From assembly GCA_947579665.1 (NCBI GenBank), contig OX388351.1, forward strand, positions 63,000,939 through 63,064,938: 64,000 bases of DNA, in the 5' to 3' direction. How positions within the stretch are numbered: the stretch's first letter is position 1; each line of letters starts with the position of its first letter. Shown here piece by piece: positions 35,403 to 49,070 of this stretch. The position numbers and the translations under genes are program-made. Source of the DNA: Sympetrum striolatum. Its lineage: Eukaryota > Arthropoda > Insecta > Odonata > Libellulidae. The notes beneath the pieces were generated by a model, which had not been told where the DNA came from, searched no databases, and saw only the letters and a list, made by a program, of their open reading frames with translations.

Positions 35403-38400
35403 GGTTCGACTCTAGACGACTCGATTCATCTCTCATAAAAATGCACGTAAAGTTCATTTAGATCGATTGCATTGCATTGCAGGCATTTTCTTTTGGAGAA
35501 TGAAATAAGAAATAATGGTTGTACAACATCGAGAATAGTGCCAAAAGAAAGGAAATTGAAAAAAATCTTATTTTGTTCGTAGAATATCGTATTCGAGTCG
35601 AAATTCAGAGAATTCAGACAAAAATGACGATAAATATGTGTGATTTTATGTGCGTCAAAGGAGATTAATGACCTCAACTCTCTTACGAATATACAGAAAA
35701 TATAGCCTCATAAAAAATGTATAGGAGAGGAGAGATGACATATTATGACATTGTAACCATTATATTACAGTCAAATTAGACGCATAAAAGAGCCCGACAT
35801 TGCAAAAGATCCCGTATGGCTGATTTTTACACTAAAAATAATTAAACTAGATAAATTTTGACCAAGGTTTTTCGGAATGAAAGTTGTCAATATCATACCA
35901 AGTAAAAAGCAATGAAGCAATTTACAACTTCTAGGGATTATAAATGATTGTTTTGTAACTGCACATACATTTTTTTAGTATAAAAAGATAAGATTCACTG
36001 AGTAGGCATGGGTTACTCGTTTACTCTAATATATACCTTTACTTTCAATATAAAATGCCCCAAAAATTGGCACATGTCAATCAAGCAAATGTTAATTGAA
36101 CTTGAACATTTCAAATCATCTCTAAATTCAGATATTTGGTGGGGGGACAGTGAGAGAAGAATTATAACACAAATTACTGGAGTCAAATTAACCGAATTCC
36201 AACAAAATTTATAGCATTAGTTACAGTAACATTTCCAACCTCCCAATCTCTTCTTCCCCGCAAAACATTAGGTTCATCAACGTAGCAATTTCGGGGAACG
36301 CAGCCCCGAGATATGCGTTCTTACGCGACAATAACAAATGAAGGCGAATACGACACAAGGTTCCCACAATGGCCGCAGAGGGCGAACCCCCATAATGAGC
36401 GGAAAGAAATTAAAATTTCCTCGGCATTGGAATCGTCGTCAAGGAAACAGCCCTTCGGCACGAATTCCTCGATAAAAATAACCGTTGAAAGAAGACGATA
36501 AAGGCACGATAAGGAGGAAGATGAGAACATTGGAGAGGAATATAAAGGACTGGATTTGCGAAACGAGAGGAGGAAAAGACATTGAAATGAGAGGTTGGAC
36601 AAAGGGGAACGCCTTGAGTGGTGCTGTTTCATATTGCTTCTCGTTCAAGCCTCAAGCAAGCGTTCAAGTGAACCCATTAAAGGGAAGTTGAGTCGTGACG
36701 TTCCCATAGGAATGCGACGGTACACAAGGGTGGTGAAAGGGATGGGAGTAGAAAGGGTTGAATATGGAGACCCTTTACCAAATCTCTCGGGGACAAATTA
36801 GTGGGATGTATAAGAGGGATGGAGAGCGCTGTTGCAGTTTGAAAATTTGATTCAGCTCTAGGAGAACCTTCTTAAACTGTTCTGAAGATCCTTAACTAAG
36901 CTGATAGGTAGTAATTTAGGAGAAGGTCTTGTTAATGATGCATAATGACGCTATTAGTACCACCGCGGTTACATCTTTATAATAATAAACCTGTAAATCT
37001 CTGTTTATCGTCAAGCCTCAAATAGGCACGGTGGGGTATAAAAGTTTATGAAATTAAATTTAGCAGTTTTGCATTGCATTTAACTTAAAATAAGACATGG
37101 TGAATTCCTTCATTTGCAATGTACAGTTTTCTATTGTTATACAAGATAAATTATAGATTTCTTAGATTTTCATGTGTTTCTATTCGGTGAATTAGTAAAG
37201 CGTCTACGCGGCAAACTACGTACGCCTCGTGCCCCCCGTCGTGCTACTATTTTCTTTGCTTTTGCGTAGTCGTTGACTCAAAGGGTAACGATGGAATAAT
37301 CAGAAGAGTCGGATGGGTGAACCTTTCTCAAATTTTTACGCTTAAAATCAATGAAACTTAATAAGTGAATCAATATCAATTCAAAATGTTGTCCTGGGTG
37401 AATGAGTAAGTCTCATAGGCTATTAACACCATCGCTACTTTTATTGAGATAACCCTGATATTGACCCTGTAAGACTAGAATATAATACCCAAAAATCTTC
37501 ATTAGTACATACATTTTTAAACTTTCTAGCATTTAATTTTAAATTTTCCTAGTTCATACATTTATATTTCAAATAAAATCATCTTGAAATGACTAAAAAC
37601 GAATCCAGAGTAATTTCTTAATAGTAAAAGTCTCTCACATTAAAAACCATTAAATTTGAGTAGTTTGTAAATAAGTTTGTACATCTAAAAAAGAATAGCT
37701 GAATTAGTAGAGCTTCTCATTGCATGGAAATGGGCCTCACAATTTTGCTGATCGAACATTATTTAAAAGTTAAAGGAAATGGAAAATAATGATAAAATAT
37801 TTTATGCTAAATATATATTGCATACACGGCCGCTACGATTGTCGTGAAGGCCCATCAGGAACTCTGAAAAATCTTGCATGATAAGTAGAAGACAAGTTTT
37901 AGGTTATTTCATACTGACTCAGCCAATTCACAGTGGTGTTTTTTTACAATTCAAATATGTACTGCATATTTATATTTTTGTATTTATTAATTTTTATTTA
38001 TACATTCTTATTTTGTATTAAGTTTGGTTTATTTTACGGATGCATAGTAATATTTTTTATTAAAAAATTGAATTCATATAAAAGTTAACGTCATCATAAA
38101 TAAGTAATGTTTTACTTACCAGTACAAGGCGTGGGTGTGATAGAATCCAAGAGATTGCATTATTCATTCACATCCTCGAGCGAAACATGTCATATCGTAA
38201 AAGAACCCAAAGATTTTTCAAAATATACGTTTTTTAATATCAAATATTGAAAGCTTTTAATGTAAATAAAATATGATAAATATATTGTTAAAATAGAAAC
38301 GTGAGTTATAGTAAATAAACCTGTAGTCTCCGTGTATTTTTACTAAGTGGGAGCTACTCGCAAAACAAACTTTTATTAGGAATTTTGTTAAAAGAAGAAA

Positions 38401-41400
38401 ATGCGATAACTGATGTACCAAAAGATCTGCAAAATTAAACAGATTGAGATAAAATAGGAAACGGAACACAAAATTTCTAAAATAGGAAAAAAAAAGACTT
38501 ACCAGACCCAAGTAAGTGCGGTAATGTTTTTGGATGTATAATAGCACTTTTGTTCCACCGGACAACATATGCTGCAACGAACAAATGGAAAAATGAAAAA
38601 ACGAAAATTGTTTATGGTAAATTGCTAAAAGTAAGAGTTAGAGCAAATAATTACATATTAAAATTTAAAATTCTGATATTAGAATTTTATATTTATTTAT
38701 ATGCTGGGATAGTGAATTTGCAAATATGTGTCGATACAAAGTTATTTTTAAAATATTGAAATAATTAATTTATTTAAAATGCATAAATACAGGCTATTTA
38801 TTTAATAAATTATTGACATTTGAAATCAGAGTTTAATAAATGCTTAAAAATTAATTATTAAAATTAAATTTATATCGATGTAATCGATGTTAATTTTAAA
38901 TTATATGAATAAAAACTCTTCATTTACGAATCATATTACAATTTTTATTCAAAAATTAAAAAAAATGTTAACTCAACATTTATCATATTTATTTTGAAAA
39001 TTTTATAAACATTGATGTATTATTTAATTATGGATACAAGCGAATTTTAATTAAGGACCCGAAGAAATTTAGACTCATGATTTATGGAGGTACATTTAGG
39101 ATTCTTAATTTAGATTTTAATAAAATGTTAAGTGATTGCTTATCAATTTATGGAAGCGATTTTATTAAAAAGCTATAATCATATTAATTCATAACTTTAC
39201 GGTGGATGCGAACAAAATATACGGTTTGGAGGAATAGTTTGAGTATTACTAGGCCTTGGAGGATGTATACTGAATGACTGAATTCCTCTTCCCTATCCCC
39301 CAATGGTGTTGCAGGAAAAATACTGCCTCAAGTTCTTAATTGCAAAAAACTTGCGCTGTAGATCTCGGATAAAAACGAAAGACATATTCCGTCCCTTAAT
39401 TCCGGCCTTTCTCTCAGTGCGGACCTCTGAATCACGAACTTACACATTCTCGCGAAACTTTTTCAATGAAAGACATTTTACACTCATAGCACACGGCTAC
39501 CAGAAGGTGGTATTGCAAACGAGATTTACTTCTCATTTCGAAGCTATTTCGGCAACTAGGAAACTCTGTAGAGGGTAATGAAATACTGGGGTATGTAAAC
39601 GATGAATAAGGGTACGTCGAACCCACTTCGAGCATCACAGAATCAGAAATTGCTCTTTTTTCCATTTTCCACATTTTACGGGATATAAGAAGCTACGTCG
39701 TAAGACGTATCTGAATTTTTAAGCAATTTTTGAAATAAAATTTTTGCCATTTTTGGTTTTAGATTTCAAAGCCATGCTAGAAAAAATTCTTAGTTTATAA
39801 AACCGAACTGGCCTTGAAAATCCCTGAAAATCGTCATCTGAACTTTCTTCTTCTTCTTTTATTTTTTCCATTGTGAAACTAACTACTAACAAAAATATTG
39901 TACTGTTATCCATAACACAAATCACTTTCAATTCAAGTTCGTCACATCAGTGCACTGCTGCTGCCAGATAGAGATAAGTTTTCCACGTCATCGAATATAT
40001 GGAAATTTTTAAGACTGGCGGGAATTTTAAATCAGGCACTAGACATTTTTATATTGATTTCGAGTAAAAGACGAACCTGAATTTCGGCGTTTTAAATTCC
40101 GTAAAATACGGTATGATATCTCTCACTGAATTCACATTTTTTAACAATAGCTTTTCGTTAAGTACATGGACATTGCATTTAAGTCATATATGTTCACCTG
40201 CAAGTTAAATTTTTACCATTATTAAATATTCTGAGCTTAATCTCTGATAAATAGCAAAATTTTTGAATTTTTAGCGACGAAACTTTACTTTTGCACCTAA
40301 AATAATACGATAAAATTTCAGAAATACTAACAACATCATCAACAATAGCATTTTTTAACAATTCCACTTCAAAATTTTCTATCATCTGATAGATTTTGAT
40401 AATTTATACTTCTTTTCCTGCAGCAGTCAGTTCAGCCTTGTAGGTAACGTCATTATTTCGGGCAGAAATTTAATGAGCATGCAGTTCAATTCATGGTTTT
40501 TATAGTATTAAGCATTTTTTAGTCTTTGAAGTCGATATTTGAATTAATTTTCTTTTCACCATTAAAAAGAAAATTAAACTCTTCATGATACTCTAGACTA
40601 GATGAATTAATAAAAACACATTATATAAACTTTTATAGTTAAGCATCAAATCTTCATAAATATTAAAAATTAAGACTTCATTGAAAGGTAAAAATTTAAT
40701 CTTCATATCTTTTTAAATCTTCTAACACATACAGTTATCAAACCGGTACTATGTAATCAATAGTCTAGGCGGAAATTCAAATAATAATTATAATAATGTA
40801 ACGAATATATGTATAACGAATGCATGTATATTCTATCTTCGAAGCCATTGTGCTAACTTAAGTATACTCCAACTCGCACATCTTTGTAATAGTTATAAGC
40901 TTTTTTCTGCTTCAGAAATTTATAAATATAATCCATCGTAGGTTTACTGCAGGTTTCATATCAGCTTCATATAAGTGAATAAGCGGCTTCGACAAAGAAA
41001 GCTTTTATGGAAGCTAATGCTTTACCTTTCATCATGTAGGTCAATCTCGGTCAAATCAATACCGGAAAATGCGCTTTAAAGAAATGAGAAGAATAAAAGT
41101 GTATCGAAGGATAAGATAAAAGAAAATGAAATAGATTGAAAAATAAAATGATTTCCTGAAAGCAAAACATAGTAATCTCCCTTAAGCCGCTTAGAAAACA
41201 CGTCCCTAACATTTTCGAGGACTTCAAAGTAATTGAACTTGAATTAACTGATTCACGTTTTGACGAGAGATTTTTCCTATTGTGGGTAAAGTTACAAAAT
41301 GTTTATTTAAAAAAGTCAAAAAGAGATAAAATAACTTGGTAGTATTCGCAATAAATTTACTTACTACTGCTTTCGCTCAGGTCGTTCGTATATTTCTTGC

Positions 41401-44400
41401 GTAAATTACCAAGTAATTTTATTTTTTTCTTTGTGGATCTCCACCAATTAAAGCTCCGTTGATTATATGTATGGGTTACGAATATCAAAATCGAGTATGT
41501 AATTATGCCTTGGATATTTATAAAACTTCAGGGGACAAAATATCTACCTATATTGGGAAGGTAAAACTGCAATTTAAATAGCATTTTTTGAAGAAGTGCT
41601 TTTTAGCATTCTACAAAACTAAAAATATTGATGAAATAGGAAGTAAGTACTGATAGTTGAACATTTCAAATAAAAAGTCATCAGAAATTATTAATTTCAT
41701 GACTGGATCCATTGAACCAAGTTAGTATACCTTATAACTTTTCGTTATAAAATATAAAACCCAAAAAAGTTTCTCTATATGTTATTGGAGCAATATAAAT
41801 GGGAAAAGCCACAAATTTTCAATGAATTATGTGAAATATAGCTAGAAAAATCAACTCCCAAATCTAGTTTCTCTGTCCATAGGACCCAGTCAGTCGTTTT
41901 ATGGTTAAAGTAGACGTTTTTTTAGTATCGACTAAACATCACGAACGGATGAAGTTTTTTATTCTGGATGAACACGGATTCTTCACAAAATTCACGAATG
42001 TTTCCTGTGGCTTAAACATAAAGTAATTCTCAACCGTTATCTTTATTCAGACCATTTAATTTCCTGTTTGTGACGGATGCACAAGTCTGGCGTCCATCAG
42101 AACCGCTGCGGAGACTTTTCTCGGATCCTTTGCTGTTAGATCTCTGCCGGAAACAGGTGGTACTGAACGGAAATTAAATTGCTATTCCATTTCTATCAAA
42201 GAAACCTACTTAAAATGTTTTTATTTTTTGGGAATTTGTCTCCAAGGATGGATATCATTTGGTGTTTTTCCCTAAGATGAGACTCACTACACTGTGAAAA
42301 TATTTTTTTATGTATCCAAACGATGCATTGCGGCGTTTTTCGGTCCATTCTGTCAGAATCTGTCAGCAGTTCATATTTATCTCTGTATCCTGAACGGGCT
42401 CTGAGTTACGCGGCTGGAATATTCAAAGCATTTTTAAGCTATTTTTAACATTTGGAGTTTAATTTGTAAACTGCAAAAACTATTTCAATTTTCCCCAAAA
42501 AGACGAGGATTAAGGTTTGCCATTATATATTCCCCATCTTAGCGTATATAAATATGAATTTATCTCAAATATAAATGAAATCTTTAGAATATATATTCAT
42601 ACATAGACAAACTTCACTCACAATGTTCTCTTATATGTTTACATATGTTTTTCTCATTTATTTCTTTATAATCCCTTGCTTTACATACTTAAGACTCCTC
42701 CATTATATCATAGTCGTTATTTTCTTCTGGAAGCTACGTACATCTTTTCACTCCCGCTGAAATATACTCATAGCAAATAATAAGCTATAACTGGAAAGAG
42801 GTTAAGTTGAATTTATCAGTAGCTAAGTGAAGACGGATGGACTTTATGTGTTTATTGATAAAACGGAATTCAAGTGGGACTTTGAATCTAAATACGATAC
42901 TTCTTAAAGCAAGGGGAAATATTAAGAGGTGATTTATTTATTGCGAATAGTTTATTGTGTATTTTAAGATTTTTATAATTTATCTCGAGAGATTTTCAAA
43001 ATGGCCGAATTCACGTTTAAATCATGGAGAAATTTCCCGAAAGAGGTCACGATATCTCGTGTTCTAAAATCGAGAAATATATTTTGTTCTTCGATGATTC
43101 CTCAATCAAACATGATGTTAAAATAAAACCGGGCCCTTCCATCGCTGAAGGCAGTTTCCATTAGAGATTATATCTCCAAACCCAAACCGAAATGAATAAA
43201 AATATTTCCGCTGCTTTCATCCATTGTTTCCTGAACGGTTAATCCTCGACCTTTCAGATAACTTTATTTCTTTAAGTCATTCACGGAGTACCATCGAGTT
43301 TTCTTTGCCGCTTCGCTGATTTCTGCCTTTGTAGATTCTCCTTTGAAAGCAAACTGTTACGCTGGTAACTCATCATAGATTCGAGAGACTTTCAGAGAGG
43401 TAAACAGAATCCGCAGTCTTGGCGATGAATGCAAAAAACAATGCTTACGAAGACAATGAAAAGTACGGCTGGGTAATCATTTATAATTGCGCCTATAATT
43501 TAGAGAGCCGATTTTCAATTGTGACTTCTAGTCTCTAAGAGTCTTTCTTATCTATTCCTTCTACGAGAAAATTATTTTTTTATATTATCTAGAAGCATCA
43601 CATGATGCTACAGCTTTCCACCATTGCTTTATTTGAGCATTGAAAATCTTTTCATTAGAATTTGCGTATCTGAAGATGTCTTAAGATTCCAATAAGACTC
43701 TTTGCTAAGACCCTCACATTTCTTTGCTTCGCCCAATAATATCCGTCAGAAACGAAGGAAATTCTTTCTTACCTTCAAAATAATAGTGATTCTCTGGCAA
43801 TATGCAAACTTTGTGAGATGGTTATGGCGGAAGAGGTATAGATATTCTTAAAATTTTAATTCAGAAGAAATTGCGTTACAAAAATTAAACAACTATATGG
43901 AAGGAATTAAACAACATTCATCAACTTTAAATGGCAGCATTATCATTAATTAGAGTTTGTGCTGGTAATTGATACAGATTTGGGAGAGAATGAATTAAGT
44001 ATATATTCAAGTTTATAATTCTTAAGAAGTGGAAAAACAAATGTTGCCTTATATATGGATAGAGACACCTCTCCTCAATGTATGAGTTTTCCCCTTCATA
44101 ATCCATTTCCTTTCTATTCTCTTAATGAGGAAATCAAAGAGAATTGTTAGTGTTATTTCTTCGGAAAACACAATTTGTAGATAAATAAAACTCATCGTAT
44201 TATCCCAAGTCTGTACCCTAACTATTTAATGAGCAAACACGTATGTAAAGTATCTTTCCCGGTTTCTCCACTAACCTCAAATAATTAAACTTATCTCTAA
44301 CGATAAATATAAATAAGGCCCACAATGCCTTCAATAACTCCTTATATAAATCCCAATTCAGATTATTAGTGCCCTGAAACAAACTGTTCTGCCGTAATTA

Positions 44401-44480
44401 AACACATAAGTAAATAAACACCTTAAATTTTTTGTGAAATATCTTAAGCAATTTTTGTTAAAATTGTTGAAATGAATTAA
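35403..44480. other. 9-kb AT-rich stretch without recognisable gene or repeat
   Basis: Consistent with intron or intergenic DNA. About 36240-36830 is GC-richer and purine-skewed with several overlapping frames (60-103 codons) and no domain. A minus-strand 70-codon frame at 39719-39931 has an acidic stretch, KIKEEEESSDDDFQGF, seen also at the start of some transposon proteins; alone it is not enough to call a gene. Other frames are low-complexity. Confidence 0.5.
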
Positions 44481-44545
44481 TTTAGTTATTTATTAATTTA
44501 AACGCTGCAAGTTGGTATTAATACCAGGTGGCAACGTTTATTATG
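44481..44545 (-). mobile_element. non-LTR retrotransposon 3' end, family D, copy 1
   Basis: On +, AACGCTGCAAGTTGGTATTA, ATACCAGGTGGCAACGTTT (44501-44539). The T-rich left flank is the A-rich tail of the minus-strand element. An inner perfect palindrome TGGTATTAATACCA (44513-44526) sits inside an outer CGCTGC/GCAACG stem with one mismatch. The copy at 58021 has the same frame with different paired bases. Confidence 0.65.
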
Positions 44546-45036
44546 TAACGGTAACTGGTATAGAGAGTAAAAGGAGAATATAAACAATAAAGATAAAATT
44601 TAATGGTTGGAAGTTAAGAGTATAAATGTATAAATGAATAAATGAGCTTAAGAGGAAATATAGCTAGATTTAGGTAATGATTCTGCAGCTAAACAAAGGT
44701 AGCTGATTTACAGACGTAAAATACATAAAACAGAATAAAGGTCTTTCAAACAGGTCATTGATATGATGAATACAATAAAGTATACCATGGACAGCAAAAT
44801 GTATTATAATTATTTCATTCAGCGTAAGTTGTGAAGTGTGAGAAGCAATAGGAATGGTAAATACTTCTTAATCTCCATGTTTAGATCCAGCAATAACACC
44901 CTCTTTATATGGTATGTGAAATTCTTAATTACTTTGATCAAGGTTAGTAATTAATTAATTACAACGATCTCTAGCTTCCTTTTAAAGTAATAATTAGCAT
45001 ACAAATGCGTTCATGTTAAGTTATTTGAAATATTAT
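44546..45036. other. AT-rich sequence, nothing recognised
   Basis: May include 3' UTR of the minus-strand element whose end is at 44481. No boundary is visible. Confidence 0.5.
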
Positions 45037-45351
45037 AAGTTTAAAATCTACATTAAACGTTTGGTCGGCGTTCCTCTTCTCATTCCCCGGAATTCCGAGA
45101 AAAAAAGACAGGACACCACACTTTTTGAAAGCTCTCCATACGAATTTCGAATGCGATGTAGTAATTAATTACTCTTAACGAAGAATGCATCACATTCGAA
45201 ATACGTATTGAGTGCTCTCCAAAAGTGCGGAGTCCTGTCATGTTTTCTCGGAACATCGGTGAATGAGAAGAGGAACGCTGAAAAGAACGGCTATTTGAGA
45301 TTCTAAACCTCCAATTCCTTAAGAGCCGTGTCTCAATTTTCCTTTCTCTTC
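45037..45351. mobile_element. foldback MITE family M1, copy 5 (longest)
   Basis: Left arm AAGTTTAAAATCTACATTAA, then GGTCGGCGTTCCTCTTCTC. Right arm GAATGAGAAGAGGAACGC, AACGGCTATTTGAGATTC, TAAACCTCCAATTCCTTAAG, and an outer end CAATTTTCCTTTCTCTT that is the inverse of the outer left end seen in copies at 1321 and 28710. A second, inner foldback pairs ACGAATTTCGAATGCGATGT with CACATTCGAAATACG. The outer left end is missing. Confidence 0.85.
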
Positions 45352-45356
45352 TAATT

Positions 45357-45372
45357 TATATATATATATATA
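45357..45372. repeat. (TA)n microsatellite
   Basis: A short uninterrupted run of TA directly following M1 copy 5. It may mark the insertion target or have grown afterwards. Confidence 0.85.
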
Positions 45373-48084
45373 TTAATAGTTTTAAACATCGGTCGAATGG
45401 ATTTCAATAGTGGTGTACAACGTCTTAAACGTTTTGGAACTTTTATAATCTTTCACTGCTGGGATGAGAACTCATTCAATATGATGCACCATCAATTTTA
45501 CAGCACCGCTATAAATAAATATATACTTCGTTAAATCGCTTTTATTCTCACATTCCTTGAATTTGGAACTATGATCACCTCTTCCAATGTATTCATATCA
45601 TCACCCTCTATTAACATTTATATTAATCGAAAGATTTTGTAAAATTTTGTTGGCTAGGATTAAATTTAGGTGAAAACTGCGAATAACAACGCAGGAAAGA
45701 CCTCTTCGAGTTTCCCCAGAGGCTTTCCTCCCACTTCTTTCGTCGCGGACACGTAACTCAGAAATACAAATAGCGCGCTGCGAGGCTGAACCAATTGATT
45801 CAAAAAGTTTTCCAATAATCCATTGACAAATTTCTCATTCTGCGCAGGTTTATTTTTCCAAATAAATAGGAAACTACGAACTCCTTCCAATTTCCTCCGA
45901 GCAGGAAGGCATAATCAGCAGCGAGAGGCAAAAATAGAACGAATGGAACTTTCTTATAGCGAGATGTGATTATGTAGTTCTCAAAAGAATGTCTTAATGA
46001 GACCAGAGTCTGCTCTAATGATGAGGAATAAAACGAATGGTGGAAATTAAAATTGGGACCGCCGTTTCCAATCCAGCGCGATAAAAACGCTTCGGGGAAT
46101 CGATGGGATTCGAGCTATAATCAATTCCGACAACTTTCCGAAAGTTAATCCTTATCGTAAATTACTCCCTGTGGTTCCGAAATGTATTTTATTTATCTAC
46201 CGTCTAAAATAGAGAACTTTCTCGAGTACTATGAATCGTTAAGCTCCGTAGATTTGGTTTGTCTCCGAAATCTCAACCATCGCAAACAAATTCCTAAGCG
46301 TCATCCGCGTGCCTCACTAATGAAGCAACTTTGGTGACTAGAGTTTAATATTAAATTCATTAAGGCCGTTTTCTACGTCTCGCCGTAGTCGTCTCAAGTA
46401 GTATAGTCCGAGGACAACTCCCTGTATGCATACAGTGAGTTTTCAAGGAGTTTATTATCTCGAGATCATTATAAACAAATTCGTTTGGTTCGAAGGCTTT
46501 CGCTGCACGTAGTATATTCCATATTGGTAATAAACAAATTCGTTGTTTCACGCAAAGAGCAGGTTATATTGTGCATGCCACCAACGCGCTAACATACATA
46601 CCTATCAGAGAAGCAGGACTTTTTAGTTGAAAGCGCATATATTAAATTGTAATTTGCATTGAGTTGAGTGTTTCGTTCAACCCCTGAGTATGATAGAAAT
46701 ATTTCTTCGTCAAAGAAAAAAACTTCGTAATTCCAAAGATGGCCAAACTATAGCTCGTTTGCATGATTATCAGAGATTCATCAATGTCAGAGAAATATTA
46801 CAAATGAGATTCTTAAATCTCGTAAACATGTACTTTTCTGTTCAAATTCATATACATGTGTAATACGTACTGATTAAATCAGGAGAGCAAATTTATTTAC
46901 GTTTTTTGATATAGTTTTTGGCTCATCATTATATTTTGTGGTGCATCATAGTAGATTTTAATACATATTCAAATGAAAGTGAACTAATTAAAGATTTAAC
47001 TATGAAACTTGAACTACCCCTGATTCAGCCCGGTAGGGACAAAATGCTCTCATCTCCCAAAGCTTCAAGTTAAAGGACAAGATATCGTTGTATTTACAAC
47101 ATCACACTGAAAACATAAGACATAGATGACATAATATCTATTGTCAATTTCTATTATAGAAAGTAAATATTTTTAGGAACGAAATGCAACTATTGTTGTA
47201 TCTACTCGTAGATAAATTCACAGGTCAAAGAAACTAAGGTAGTTTAACGAATTCAATCTTAAGAATGTACTCACCATGCTAGAATATATAAAATATTAAT
47301 AATATTGGACCAAATATTATTAGAATGCATTCCAAATATATTCCGTACTTTATCAGAAATATTACAATTGATTGCTGTGTATTGGTTTCCTAAATGAATC
47401 ACGCAGCTTCAAATCAATTCAACAGTCCCTCAGACTCACCTCATTACTTTGAAGAATTCGCAGAAAGCATTTACATTTGTAAGTAAGGGGAGCAAGAAAA
47501 ATTTGAAAGCGTAGCTCGTTAATAAGTGATGCCCATTTTCCTTTCGTGGAAAAGTTTCAATGAAAAGTTTTCCAGTTTAAAAACTCTCTCTAGGGGAACT
47601 ACCTGTTATCTATTTCAAGAAACCAACTTCGAGGCTATTCAACTAGTACTGATTAATACCACTCTTTAAAATGTTGTAATTCGTTAGCACTAAAAGATCT
47701 TCTTCTGGAAACTGTGAATTAGGTGGGGGATCTGGGGTAAAATTTGGAAAACTATAGAAAGGAAATAGAATTTCATTTAAAGGAAATAGAATCAAGGAAA
47801 GGATATATTGGAATTAAGATTAAGTGGTTATGCAAGAGAATACATTTGAGACAGTAAAATATCAACTCATCCTCTCCTTTAAAAATTGAAGTAAAATTAT
47901 TAAATCGTAATGAAAATCTCTCAATTAAATTCTTAACCTTAGAAGCAGACCTATATACACTGTATATTTCTCCATAAATTATATTTTGTTTTTGAACGAA
48001 ATTCTCTTTGTTATCTCAGTTACCACATTTAAAGAAGTTTTCCCCACTCTTTCTTTCTATTTCTACACTCGGTACTTGTGGATT
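45373..48084. other. unique sequence with a GC-richer patch
   Basis: About 45680-46400 is GC-richer, with short minus-strand frames (63-74 codons) lacking recognised domains. It might be a conserved non-coding element. The remainder is AT-rich. Confidence 0.5.
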
Positions 48085-48480
48085 GTTGCCGAAATGGGAC
48101 CGTTGCCAAAATTGGACCTAACTTCTATTCCCCCCCCCCCTACGTTTTAGTTGACAATACTATATGGTGATAAAATCTAGAGCACGTGACTATACGATCA
48201 GAAATTTGGAGTCATATTTCCGGTGTGGGTGGTCGTTAACGTGATTTCATTGTTTGTCCTATAATTATTTACCCTCAGAACATAAGCTGCTGTCTCCATT
48301 AGCAGTAAGTAATCACTCTTTCTGTGGAACAATTTAAACCCGAATTATGTTAGTTACTAACGACATACTGCATATTTGTGTGAAACCTCGTGTGCTCCTC
48401 TGGCGCCAGTATTATTTTGACGGGAACCTGTTGCGTAAGTTGGAACACCGCGTGTTAGGCCGGTCCATTTTAGGAAACTA
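48085..48480. mobile_element. possible decayed DNA transposon or MITE
   Basis: The left end TTGCCGAAATGGGACCG and the inverted right end (minus-strand TTTCCTAAAATGGACCGG) match at 12 of 14 core positions. A second weaker block, GGACCTAACTT versus TTCCAACTTA, lies further in, giving degenerate inverted repeats of about 45 bp on a roughly 390-bp element. An 11-C run sits at 48130-48140. No transposase or clear target duplication was seen, so this call is tentative. Confidence 0.35.
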
Positions 48481-48987
48481 CTGAATGATATAACTAGGAA
48501 ATTAATTACTTTTTAATAATAATAATTTTACTTCCACGATAAATATCAAATATATTTGGGTGAATATTTGTATAAAGGCTTTTATAACGGAAAAAGGGTA
48601 GGTACGGAAGATGGGACGATTAACATTTGCAGATAGCTGTGGCAGCAATATTAAATATTATACGTCCTGAAAAAATATATTATCTTTGTTTTAGTCCTCA
48701 GAATTTTTAAAGGTACAACTAGTTTGGAAGCATAGGCGTCATCATCAGTGATAAAGTTAGAAATTAATATTCATTGTTATTTATGCTCCAAACAAGGGGG
48801 GACCGGGATGGCTGGATGCAGGAAAGGTGATGGATAAGGATTAGGGAAGGGGGGTGGTACGGCGATGGAGGAGTTAGGTGCATTCTGGGAAGAGTGGCAC
48901 GAGGATGATGGGTCAGTGGAAAGACACTGTCAGCGGATATTAAAACATCTTCTCTTTACTTGCAATAATTAGGGGCAGGATATTTTA
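48481..48987. other. unique sequence, nothing recognised
   Basis: Includes a G-rich, purine-skewed tract at about 48790-48920. No gene recognised. Confidence 0.5.
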
Positions 48988-49070
48988 GCCAGTCCTACCT
49001 AAGAAACTGTGAGTCAAATTAGGCCACCAGTTTCCCGATTCAGACCATTAGCATTGGTTGGTCTTTTCCA
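48988..49070 (+). repeat. dispersed repeat R2, copy 2
   Basis: Aligns in inverted orientation with 14632-14712: GCCAGTCCTACCTAAGAAAC, TGTGAGTC, AAATTAGGCCACCAG, then ACCATTAGCATTGGTT. About four in five positions agree by eye. The source family is unknown. Confidence 0.6.

Noticed and set aside
37036..37043. TATAAAAG, a good TATA-box match
   Set aside because: It stands alone in AT-rich DNA without a suitable initiator, CpG island or ORF, so chance is likely.
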